Part shown: piece by piece, positions 52,492-63,060 of the stretch
How the letters are laid out: each line of letters opens with the position of its first letter
Position numbering within the stretch: position 1 is the stretch's first letter
Assembly (NCBI GenBank): GCA_951213105.1
Contig: OX578139.1
Location: 71,693,754-71,757,753 of the forward strand
Direction: 5' to 3'
DNA: 64,000 bases
Source: Amaurobius ferox
Lineage: Eukaryota; Arthropoda; Arachnida; Araneae; Amaurobiidae
Program-made: the position numbers and the translations under genes
Notes under the pieces: generated by a model
The model's database searches: none
What the model saw: only the letters and a program-made list of their open reading frames with translations
Told to the model about the DNA's origin: nothing

Positions 52492-53759
52492 AACACTTTA
52501 CAACAAAGTTGAAAAGTGTTTATGACTTTGTTCATTCTGTCTGTCTGTCTGTCCGTCCGTTAGCACGATAACTGCAGTAAAAATGTCTTAATCAAAATGA
52601 CATTTTAGTATGTTGTTCAGACGGTCCGTAGGACCTATTGCAATATAAATGAATAATATCACCCAATTAGTTTTGGATTGAACACGGGTTAAAAAAATGA
52701 AATATATTGAACCCTATGGGACCTAATTTTTCAAACATTTTTTTAACGGATTTAAAATTCACAAATTGCTTCAAAAATTTTAGGTAATATTCAAATTATT
52801 CCATAAAATATATAAAAAAAATTTCAGCAAAATATATTTAGTAGTTTTTTAAATAAAAATTAAAAAAATAATTACATCTTTTATATGAAGCGATCACGTG
52901 ACCCACTTCAAAATAAAATATGGCATCCATCTTGTCTCAAAATCGTGATTTTTAAAGTTCTTTTTAATTCATATTGAGTGTTGTACCCGTCCTAAAACCG
53001 CTTTATTTTTGCTTAAATTCTGTGCATCTACATACTGAAACAACTCAATGACAATATATTTGAGTTTAAATGATCATCCAAATTTGATTATTTCTACAAC
53101 GAAGCCTATTTTTCACTTATGTAAAATGTAAACAATAAAATATGTAGGATGAGTTGTATAAGAATTGCTGTATTTCTTTAACGCAGAAGTATTTAGCTCA
53201 TGGAGTCTGCATAGATGATATGAATGAAATATGCATAGATTTTACAGAGAGAAGGACGATTTTTTTCAATGAAGTTTTAAGCATAGAGTTTAATTACTTG
53301 TAGCTCCATGGTCTTAAGTTTTTAAATAAAATAAATTATTTTAGTACTGTGATGAATGAAATGAATGGGAAAATGTTATGAATGAAATGCTGCTTTTAGA
53401 GAGAGAGCCAGGCGTGTTATATTTTCTATGACGTCATTTGAATGAATTTCAGTTGGTTTCGATGAAGTTTTCAAATATAATAAATTATTGTAGCATCATG
53501 ATGATTTTAAAAATATTACCGAGGAATGTATCGCATTTTAGAGATGTTTAAACCAGATAATTTATATTTCAATGCCGTCATTTGAATGAAGTTCCTTTTT
53601 TTCGATGAAGGTTTAAGTTTTCAAATATAATAAATTAATGTAGTATTGTGATAAGTTTTAAACTATTACAGAGGAATTGCATTGGAGGGGAACTATTGCA
53701 GAGGAATATTGCATTTTAGAGATGTTTAAATAAAATTGCATTGAAGTTGGAAAGTGTTT
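52492..53759 (+). mobile_element. AACACTTT...AAAGTGTT element (family D), copy 1
   Basis: Starts AACACTTTACAACAAAGTTG (52492) with an inverted sub-copy (GAAAAGTGTT) right behind, and ends GTTGGAAAGTGTT (53746-53758). A GTCTGTCTGTCTGTCCGTCC tract follows the left end. The right third is a degenerate tandem repeat of about 145 bp (GTCATTTGAATGAA near 53433 and 53577; AAATATAATAAATTA; CATTTTAGAGATGTTTAAA). Confidence 0.65.
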
Positions 53760-53852
53760 CATAATCAATGCTTTAAGCATGATTGATCTTTCTTGTTTTA
53801 TATACTGTTCCGAAGTATGTCTTAAAAGTAAGGTATTCTAAGAATTTTTTTC

Positions 53853-54385
53853 TTTCCTTATACACGTAATGTATAAGGAAAGTATTGTGACGGGGTCGGA
53901 AATTCGAATTCGAGTTTTCGACGGGAGATCACGTTTCAAGCATCCCTGATCGCGAATCAAACATTTTTGAAGTGATGTATGTCTGTGTGTGTGTGTAATT
54001 TAGTCTGTGGAGACGATAACTGATAAACGAATGGACCGATTCGAATGAAATTTGGTACAAAAATCACAATCCGTAAACACTGGAAGCCTATTGTTTTTAT
54101 ACGCAATCGAATGTTAAGAATCCCCCTAAATTTTTGAGTGAAATTTTGAAAAAATCGTCAAAAAATCAAAACCGCTAATAAAGTTAAGCAAATAGACATT
54201 TCTTATGTAATTTTCCAGTAGAAAACGATTGACATAAATTTTGGGACACTAACATGAACCGTTCTCGAGATATTGCACATTTAAAAAAAAAATATCAAAA
54301 AGTTATATAAAATAGAACAAAAATATTTCCTATTGAGAAACATGTTCACTTTTCATATATAGTACTATGCGATACATTGATATAT
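53853..54385 (+). mobile_element. ACTTTCC-type element (family A), 3'-truncated copy 5
   Basis: Left end CTTTCCTTATACACGTAATG and the collinear left half, including GATTCGAATGAAATTTGGTA. It breaks off at about 54385 where a TA microsatellite (to 54446) begins. Confidence 0.8.
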
Positions 54386-54409
54386 ATATGCGATACATTG
54401 ATATATATT

Positions 54410-54446
<37 letters not shown>
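54386..54446. repeat. (TA)n microsatellite
   Basis: TATATATGCGATACATTGA repeats lead into about 18 TA units. Confidence 0.9.
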
Positions 54447-54448
<2 letters not shown>

Positions 54449-54769
54449 AAATGGGGTACCAGAAAAAAGTATGATTTGCCAAATCCTTTTGAAGTATTTT
54501 AAATAGTTAAAAATTTAATTTAGATTTTCCTTCATATGGATTAAATTTTAGCGTTCATATTACATAAAATTGCAATATAAGTAAACATGAAGCTCATTTC
54601 CGATTATCAGAGCAGCAGTATCACCGTTGCTATACATTAACATTAAAGTTATTGAAGTCATATTCTGAAATTGATAGAATCAAAAAGTAAACGGATTTGC
54701 AAAAATAAAGAAAACAGTTTTCAATGATATAATTAACTTGTAATATTGATATTTTAACCAAAAATATAT

Positions 54770-55125
54770 TTTTATAGGTATAAGGATACCTTTATAATAT
54801 ATAATAAAGATGTCCGTCTGTGTGCACTTGTTCTTAGCATTGTACGGTCATGAAATTTGGTTCGAGGTTAACTTGATTCTCAAGATGACACATCTCATAG
54901 AGGTTTTTTTAAATTCAAATTAGTTTTTTAAGTTAAAGTCGAAGCGACATTTAGAACGATTTTCGTAAAAATCGGTTCCTTAGTGATCAAAAATATTATT
55001 ACAGAGTTTCCCTAAGAGCATCATCAGATAGGGACAGCGCAGAATTCTCTTTTAAACAAAATTTAAATTGAACCGGTACTACACTTTTTTTTTCAAAAAA
55101 AAAAAAAAAGAAGCACCCCTAAAAA
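54770..55125 (+). repeat. Repeat relic with TGTCCGTCTGTGTG module (family E)
   Basis: Shares with 56725-57065 the order: TAATAAAGATGTCNGTNTGTG, ATGAAATTTGGTNCG-type phrase, a GTTTAGTTA/AGTTAAAGTCG phrase, and TCTTTTAAACAAAATTTAAA versus TCTCAAACAAACTTCAAACG. Element ends not found. Confidence 0.4.
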
Positions 55126-55330
55126 TAATCCGATGATCTCGAAATTTCGTATGCAAATTCATTTATACCAAGTATGCAAATGATTAGATTTACAAGGCCA
55201 ATGAGTGTTAACTTCAGTCATAGCAAGCGTTTCTACTGCGCAACAACCATCCATTAAAACAGGTTAAAAACGTGGATGGTTTACCTTTGCTCGGTATCGG
55301 CGTTGCAGTTCCGTGGAGACACAAGCAATA

Positions 55331-56383
55331 ATGCCATTACGATGTTGCCGAATAACTTATAAGCAATTAGACGAGATCAAATGTGGTTGTATGTGTTTGA
55401 ACGTGGTCGTATAGTCGGGATGCGTGAAGCTGGCTGGTCATACCGAGCAATAAGCCGCCACCTGCACCAAACGGACACTGCTGTGCAAAGGTGCTTGCAG
55501 CAACCATTGCTGCAAGCACCTTTCCGCAACTCATCGGCTGAATGAAGGCCCTGGAGGGCCAAGGTGCACGAATGCGAGGCAAGATCGGATGATTGCACGA
55601 TAAACCCGAACTGGCCCAGCGGCATCATTGTCCGCCATCCAACGTGCTACAGCCTCTTCCATACCACCTGTGGTACCATCCACCATCCCACAGTGCTTGA
55701 CTGAGGTGGGGTTATGCTCACGGCGTCCTTTAAGATGTCTGCCCCTAACCCCACAACATCGACAGAGTCGTTTGGAGTTGTGTTGTAGCCGAGCATCATG
55801 GCTGCCAGCAGACTGATATCGCATAGCGTTCAGCGATAAATCACGCTACACTCTGTCAGCAGATATCCATCGGGTACATGTGTGGAAGCGCCAGGGCCAG
55901 CGGTCCCAATCAGCCTTTGTTTTACACAGGTATACAGCCATTGCCCCTGATGCGATGGTGTGGGGTGCTATCTCTTACAGCAGCAGGTCGCCCCTAGTCA
56001 TCCCTGCGTAGAACTCTAACGGCTCAACGATATGTTGATGAAATCCTACGGCCATCTGCGTTACCCTCCCTGGTACGTCATATTGGGGCCATTTTCCAAC
56101 AAGATAATGCCACGCCACATACTGCTCGCATATTTGTGGACTGTCTTCGTGCTGTTGATACTGTTCCTTGGCCAGCAAGGTCACCATATGTTTCGCCAAT
56201 CGAGCATGTATGGGACATGCTAAGCCGCCAGATTTAGGCAGCCGAAATGTAGCAGATCTGCAGCAGCAATTGAGGAATTCCTGGCAGACTGTGTCGCAGG
56301 GTGGCATTTGGAAACTTTATCACTCCTTACCTAGACGTATACAAGCATGCATTACCGCCAAGGGGCGTTTCACCAATTACTGA
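55331..56383 (+). pseudogene. Tc1-like transposase pseudogene
   Basis: A DDE transposase of the Tc1 group, broken by frameshifts and stops. Starting at ATG 55331, frames give in order the helix-turn-helix region FERGRIVGMREAGWSYRAIS (near 55398), RRPLRCLPLTPQHRQSRLEL (near 55725), and TAQRYVDEILRPSALPSL with the second catalytic region FQQDNATPHTARIFVDCLRA (near 56095). Then WPARSPYVSPIEHVWDML (near 56165; Glu of the DDE triad in PIEHVWD) and the tail LYHSLPRRIQACITAKGRF to the stop at 56383. Length (about 350 codons) is that of a complete transposase, so this is a decayed full copy rather than a fragment. Confidence 0.93.
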
Positions 56384-56724
56384 TTTGAAAATTCAATGTG
56401 CAATTGCTAAACATTTATAGGTCCCGCGGCCTTGATTTTGTAATCATTTAATTACCTGTGTATGAGCTGTACACATATTTAATTTCAATAAAAACAGCCA
56501 TTTTCTTCATGGTGCTTCGTCCTTATTTTGCAAAAGAGTGCATTAATAGATGAATTTTCGTGAATGAAAATATTCCATTTACTTTTGTGTTTGGAAGACT
56601 TCCGGACTTTAAAATTGCGATATAAAAATTAACTGACATTCTGAGCTTTATAATTTAACAGCAGATGCCGTTAAATATTACCCACTGCTTCAAAACAAAA
56701 ACCTAAAACCAACTTTAATTGTGT
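56384..56724. other. Tc1 3' flank
   Basis: AATAAAAACAGCC (56490) may be the element's polyadenylation signal region. The inverted terminus was not located. Confidence 0.35.
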
Positions 56725-57065
56725 ATATTTACATAATAAAGTAAGATGTCTGTGTGTGTGTGTGTGTGTGTGTAGTCTGTAGCGAAAAATCTATTCGTCG
56801 TATGATCATGCAATTTGGTACGTATAGATATATACTGCAGGACTCAAATAGGTACTTTTCGGCGTTACTTTTTTAAAATTTCAAAATAGTTGTTTAGTTA
56901 TATTATTAGTGTGATTTGGGGTGGTTTTCACCGAAATGCGTCCCTTAGCTACCTAAAATATTATCACAGAATTTATACGTTAACACCATTGTAAGATTTG
57001 AAAATTCTCTCTCAAACAAACTTCAAACGACATCCATACGTTTAGTAGTAGAATTTTTTTTAATT
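56725..57065 (+). repeat. Repeat relic with (TG)n module (family E, copy 2)
   Basis: TAATAAAGTAAGATGTCTGTGTG followed by a TG tract (56749-56772), GTATGATCATGCAATTTGGTACG and a body collinear with 54770-55125. Confidence 0.4.
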
Positions 57066-57151
57066 TTGGAAACTATATACATTTTGTGTGTTTTAAACAG
57101 CCTCGATTTCTATAATTACGATATAAAAAATTTGAAGTGCCATCAAATGTT

Positions 57152-57546
57152 GTAAAGAACCTTCTGCCTCAACCGGGCATCGAACCCTGGATCTCCGAAC
57201 TGGCCAGTCTCTACCGTTGAGTAGAACTGGCCACACTCTACCGTTATTACTGGAATTAAATTACAAGTTCTTAACTACAAAGTGGACTCTGCATTCTCCA
57301 CCCGCTAATGCCAGATTGCCGGTCAATTGACAATCTGACTGACCGCTTCCTGCTATTTTTACCTCAGGATATCATAGTGCTAACTACTATTTTCACAAAT
57401 GTTAGTATTCAGCGTGGCCGTTATACTTTCAATTTGAAATAGGAGCTCAATCGTCCACTGAGTCCGTACCAGTCCTACTAGGGTCACTTTCAGACCTCCG
57501 ACATCTTTGCACTGACCTGCAGGGTTGATTTCTTCGGGTTCCATTG
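57152..57546 (-). repeat. tRNA-like repeat unit (family F), second copy
   Basis: Minus strand tRNA-like segment with GGTTCGATGCCCGG (B box), followed on the plus strand by GTGGACTCTGCATTCTCCAC and CACTTTCAGACCTCCGACAT, as in the copy at 463-842. The A-box side carries a small internal duplication (CTGGCCA...CTCTACCGTT appears twice, 57202-57245). Confidence 0.65.
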
Positions 57547-57665
57547 TAAAGAACTTTGCTGTTTCAAGCGGGAATCGAACAATGGATTTCTGAATGGGCC
57601 AGCAGACGCTCTACCGTTGAGCTACTGGGACGAAATTGCAAGCTCTTATCGTTGATGTGGACTCG
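57547..57665 (-). repeat. tRNA-like head of a further family F unit
   Basis: Directly follows the previous unit. Minus strand: GTAGCTCAACGGTAGAGCGT (A box), then TTGTTCGATTCCCGC (B box). The unit is cut off soon after the tRNA-like part, so 57152-57665 is a head-to-tail dimer with an incomplete second member. Confidence 0.7.
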
Positions 57666-58122
57666 TTTATGTTTGACGCAACGTTTATTTTTGAACAGTC
57701 ATTGTTTTATCTTTTTAAGGAATAACAGGTTAAATTTTAGAATTCAGCAGAAAGCAGGATTATTCCTTCCGCCATGGCTCAGATCATGGCTAAAAATTTT
57801 TAATGTTCTTATCCTTGATAAAATGTCATTCCTTTCATATTTTATGTAAGTTTGACTATTTTTATTATTATTTTGCTGTTTCGCAGATACATAAAATGTT
57901 ACTGAAATAATATCCGAAATAAAAGTTCCAGACATACAATACAGTCCATCATAAAATCCAAATAAAGAAGTACTTTTTACGACGACAAAAACCTATTAAA
58001 ATATATATAACGTATTAAAATGCACAGAACGCATAAGTGTATACGCATAAGTGTTTTACGTTTGACCAAACGATAGTATCCATGCCGTACAGTATTTTTA
58101 AATGGTAAATATCACCTATTTT

Positions 58123-58700
58123 AACACTTTCCAACATAGTTGAAAAGTGTTGAAGACTTTGGACATTCTGTATGTCCGTTCGCACGATAACTGCCATAAA
58201 AATCACTTTATCAAAATGAAATTTTAGTATGTTGTTAATATGATTTATAGCACATACAGGAATGAAAATGAATAATATCATCCAATTAGTTTCGGATTTA
58301 AACCGGGTTGAAAAAATTAAATACATTGATTGCTATGGGACATAATTTTTCAAACATTTTTAAACGGAGTTAAAATTCTCAAATTGCTACAAAAATTTTA
58401 AGAAATAATCTAATTATTACATAAACTGTGTAAAACAATCTTCCGCAAAATATGTTGTTTAGTTTATTCAATAAAAGTTAAAATAATAATTACACCCCCT
58501 CTGTGTACAGATCGTAATGTTTAAATATTGTTTACAATTATATATAGTGTTAAACCTCTGTAATTTTGCGCATTATCTGAGTATCTAAATTTTATGCAAC
58601 GCAATTACAATATTTTAGATTTTAAATGATAACTAAACTTTGATTATTTCTATAAAGAAGCCTAATTTTAACACATGCGGCATGTAAACAAATTAAGGAT
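58123..58700 (+). mobile_element. AACACTTT element (family D), truncated copy 2
   Basis: AACACTTTCCAACATAGTTG followed by GTTCGCACGATAACTGCCAT, TCCAATTAGTTTCGGATT and CTATGGGACATAATTTTTCA, collinear with 52492 onward. The right end is not found. Confidence 0.6.
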
Positions 58701-58949
58701 GTCAACAATTACTCTTACAGGAAGTGATTGTGGATCAAATAGTTCGTACATTTTTATCGTGGCCGCAATAACCCACCATTACCTCTTTGCACGAGTTCAT
58801 TAAAATACAGAAATCATTACTTAAAACACTACACATTAAAATCCACATTTTTAACTTTTAAAATAAATTATTATTTATTCACACATCTTATTGTTATAAT
58901 TAAAATTACATTAATTTTACTAACACTTAAAAAGGAGAGAAAAACACCA

Positions 58950-59640
58950 TGTGAAACCAGGGATTTAAAATATTATTCCAAAATCAACAATAGACCTAAT
59001 ATATAAGCCGACTGGCATATACCTCTGTTAGTAGGGTTTGTTGCTCAGCATGACCGGAGTTGTTGCGCTTCTTTTTCTGACATTTGGAGTCAGCTTTGTC
59101 TTTTCTATAACATTCTAATATTTAAAATAACGACTGACTGCACTGCTAGAAAACACGACTCTCTGAAGTTTGGGATAATCTTTCTGTTTATGAACCACTC
59201 TGCTTGACTAGTCATTTCAATTTTTGATGACTGCTCTACTCTCTTCCTGAATTTTAATTTTTATTATATATAGAATTTTCATATTGAATCATTTATAATT
59301 CAACCATTATTCATCATTTCACATTATCTCCTTGTCGCCACCTCATTTTGCTTGAAGTCCAGTCACGCCTTCTGAGCTCCCATTGGTTGCTCCTTAGTGC
59401 GATGTAGCATCATTGCATAAATGTCTACCTGATTTTCCAATGAAACTTTGCAATGGTAGCTTGGCAATCCAAGTCTTGGCAATAGGAGTTCTTTTCCCCA
59501 ACCGCACCCGCAATTTATGTGACTGGAATTTATTAGGGTCATGACTTTCAAGGCCAAGACTGTCATAAAACGGCGCCTAAAAGTCTGCCCTTTGTTTTGT
59601 CGTAAATATTAAAACTGCATACTTGCCTCCTGGTCTCACA
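58950..59640. mobile_element. Putative element with inverted ends TGTGARACCAGG (family G, copy 2)
   Basis: Left TGTGAAACCAGG (58950), right CCTGGTCTCACA (ends 59640). Shares its right-hand 100 bases with the element ending at 9097 (GCGCC...GTCTG, TAAATATT, TGGTCTCACA). Near-identical 8-mers AAAACACC (58941-58948) and GAAACACC (59641-59648) lie outside, with one extra base on the left. Superfamily not assigned. Confidence 0.5.
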
Positions 59641-60767
59641 GAAACACCTCTTTCCTCGATCAAGAAGCCAGAATTGGGTACGTGGTAGTCATATACGTGA
59701 AGCACCCGAGTGCTTTAATATTCGATTGGTTGCATTGGATACCATCATGATTGATTTATCATTAGTTGAGTAAAGTTATATATTAGCTAATCAGAGCCAT
59801 TCAAGTGAATGGCAGGGCATATAAGAATTTACGTATAACAAGCAGATTTTAAAGTTTAATATTTTTTGCAATTTATGGCTAGGGGCTTCTTTTTCTTCTT
59901 TACAGGGTTTAGTTTGATTTTAGGTGAGTTGGAGAAATTATCCTCGTCTAAGTTTGAGGGTGGGTTACATTTTGAATTTAGGTGCGTAAGAGTTAATTTC
60001 CCTTTATTAAGTGACATGTGAACATTTGAGCATATATCCAAAGACGTCTACAGAAAATAAAATTAATCGAAATATTAACTGAAAAACTGACACAGCTATC
60101 CATTTGGAATCTCCTGTGAAACCGAAAACAAGAGGAAGTGAAAGCCATACGAGAAGGAAAGAAAATACTAAAGGATCCACAGAGAAATGAATGAATAATT
60201 ACTTCCCCTGAATCCAAAAATATACCGAAGCAACAAAAGAAGTAAAATATAAAAGGTGCTAATTATGATGAAAAAGATGAAGATGATGAACACTGCCTGG
60301 TCAGTGTAGATAGAATCTTATCCAAACAGACATTCGAAAGAAGTATGGATTATGTGTCAAGCGTGAAATAGGTTGGCAAGTGCACTCCAAGTATAAAACA
60401 GCTATATGTGTGTCACAAAGGCGAAAGTAGAGATTCAATAGATGACTGATTAATATTATTATAGTAGTTGGACGTAAATTTGAAAGCACTGATTGAATTT
60501 CACTTTTCTGTCTCTTAAATATCATTTTTATATTCATGTTGTGCACAGATTTTTTTATATTTTTATTATTAGTATTCTTTCCTCATTTTATTGCATTTAC
60601 TTTATAATGGAGTAAATACCGTTTTAATGCCTTCTACAAGTTTCAAAATTTGTGCACGATGGAAATAAAATACAACACATACAATAACTTGAAAAACTCC
60701 ATAAGAAACACACTGTTTAACTAACCTAAATAATTGGGACAAATAACAATAATTCTTTTATAAGCAT

Positions 60768-61534
60768 TTAAGGGGACGGTGGACGTTGAAATAAGCAAAA
60801 ATCGACTAAAAAAAGTTTTTTTTTAATATATAACATTGTTTTACACATTTAATCTTTTGCTTACGGGTGGGACAGCGTACATCCCAAACGAAGAACCTCC
60901 CAAAAAGACAGGTATTTGACATCCCTATCCCAAACAGTTCAAGTCAAATACCTGTCTTTTTGGGAGGTTCTTCATTTGGGATGGACGCTGTCCCACCCGT
61001 AAGCAAAAGATTAAATGCATTTTTTTCGAAACGGAATTTTCAAAGGTTTTACATTTTTTAAATGCTCCATGCGTTTTAATTTTTGTTTGAGATACATGAA
61101 ATTTGATAAGAAGACACATTTCATACTTTTTAATGAAACTGGGTATACATTTTATAATTGAACTTTATTAAGGTAATTAAAAGTGAATAATAACCCAATT
61201 AAATGATGAAAATTAAGTTTTAATGCAGAAAAATATTTTTAAAAAATTAACTTTCTAAGGGATTTAAAAATGAATACCAAAATGTGTTCCTAATGTGTTT
61301 TTGAGTGATCATAATGTAAAATTAATCAAAAATGTGAACAAATGGCATGCAAGGAGCATTTTCAAATTTTCTTTAAAAAAATTAAATTTAGAAAAAAATA
61401 CAAAATTATAACAAAAATGAAAAGAAATTGAATGGTATTTTATATAGTAATGTTAAGAAGAATATTTATACAAATTTTCATGTTTCTAAGTCAATAAATA
61501 AATAAAAAAATTTCAACGTCCACCGTCCCCTTAA
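60768..61534. mobile_element. TTAA-flanked MITE with a nested 75-bp-arm hairpin
   Basis: Perfect 25-bp inverted ends TTAAGGGGACGGTGGACG...: 60768-60792 and 61510-61534. The TTAA itself can be read as a target duplication, as in piggyBac-like elements. Inside, 60846-60920 and 60943-61017 form a second, tighter inverted repeat: 75-base arms, 2 mismatches, 22-base loop. No open frame of note; an AT-rich filler makes up the rest. Confidence 0.92.
60846..61017. repeat. Near-perfect long hairpin inside the MITE
   Basis: Arms of 75 bases, 73 matches, loop 60921-60942. Arm words: CTTTTGCTTACGGGTGGGAC and CCTCCCAAAAAGACAGGTAT. A transcript would fold into a dsRNA-like stem. The two arms differ less from one another than older repeats here do, so the inversion or a gene-conversion event is recent. 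Confidence 0.95.
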
Positions 61535-61539
61535 AAGCA

Positions 61540-62380
61540 ATCGTATTTAAGGAAAATAATATATTGTACCTGCAAACTTCTACAGATGTAAGGAATTTTT
61601 ATGCATAGAATGTTTCATATATTTCTAGATTTAAACATTTTTATAGCCTTATTATGTTATATATGTTTGACTGTAGCTGTAATATAAGAATACATACTTT
61701 TAAAAGTGACTGGATATACTATTCAAGCTAAAATGTAATATAGAGAACAATTCCAAAATATGCTGGGAAAATTTTCCGGAAAAACCACATTTCTAAGAAT
61801 GCATTAAATAACTTTTTCGTAAGAATTTTTAAAGTAACTATGTTTTTGTGACATTTTTACGATTCAGACTAACAGATGAATTTATATCCTTCACTGTATT
61901 TAATCATCCCGGAAGTAAATCTGGTGTTCGTCGATTTAAATAATTGTTCCCAATTGCCTTCTATTTTATTAATTTGTTCAAGGGGGCATCGTGCCCATAG
62001 ACTGACATACAGGCACATAATACATTGAAAACCACTTTGCTTTGTATTAAAGAAGGCTTAAATCGTGTAGATCAAAACTCTAAAATCCAAAACTCTAGAA
62101 TTGGATTTTTAACCCCATCACAATATTTTCTCTTTATATATACCAGCAGTATACCCGAAGATATAGATAAATAAACTTAAAATTCACAATCATGTGCAAA
62201 TTCCTATAGTATACTAAATGGCATTGTTAATCAAAATATTCTGTTAAAATATTTAATTTATTGTTCCCAAAAAGAAATTTAAAAATCGATGTTCTCGCTA
62301 TACAGATTTTTTTACGTAATCTTAAGAATAAAATATCCTTGCCCCGTTTGTAAATAAATTAAAAAAATATCAAATTGGAT
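61540..62380. other. AT-rich stretch, nothing recognised
   Basis: No supported gene or structure. Confidence 0.45.
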
Positions 62381-63060
62381 CAATATACACAAAAGCCATA
62401 AGCAATTGAATCAATATAAGCGTTAAAATTATATGTTAACCGCGCTACTCAGATTAGCGAATATTAAAATATATACCCTGTATTAGTAGATTACAGGTAT
62501 AAATTGAAAATATCAATAAACGCGTAATCTTTAAACCTGAAGGCAGTAATTGATTCCAATATATGCCAAAATGAAAGCGCTAAAATTGTTTGGAAAGATA
62601 TACCCGTACTAATTACATTGTCATAGATTAGAAGATTTGCATGTGCGTTAGTAGAAGATTAACAGTATTGCATATGATTCTCAAAAATCTTTGCCAAAAT
62701 AAAGCAGATGACGTAATAAATTGAAATTGTAAATAATCTCCACAATCTTTATACCAGCAGGCCGTAATTGATTCCAATATATGCCAATATGTCAATATAA
62801 GCTGATGTACATGTACTACTTATATTCGTAGATTAGAAGATATAACCATGCATTTGTTGAAGATTAACCGTTCAACGTACAATATATGAGTTTCAACAAT
62901 TTTTGCCAAGATAAAACAATGGCATAATAACTTGAAAATATCAATAATCCTCGAAAATATCAATAATAATATATAAACCTGAAGACTGGAATTGATATTA
63001 TCCAGTTAAAAATGCAATATCAATGAAATTTATTTTATATACATATCTTTACTACTTAAA
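62380..63060. repeat. Degenerate tandem repeat, unit about 220 bp, three copies
   Basis: GTAATTGATTCCAATATATG begins at 62546 and 62765, and GGAATTGATATTATCC at 62989. Each is preceded by TAAACCTGAAG- or TATACCAGCAG-like words and contains TAGATTAGAAGAT and AAGATTAAC. Confidence 0.65.

Noticed and set aside
55377..55824. Minus-strand frames of 71-97 codons
   Set aside because: Antisense shadows of the Tc1 transposase pseudogene on the plus strand.
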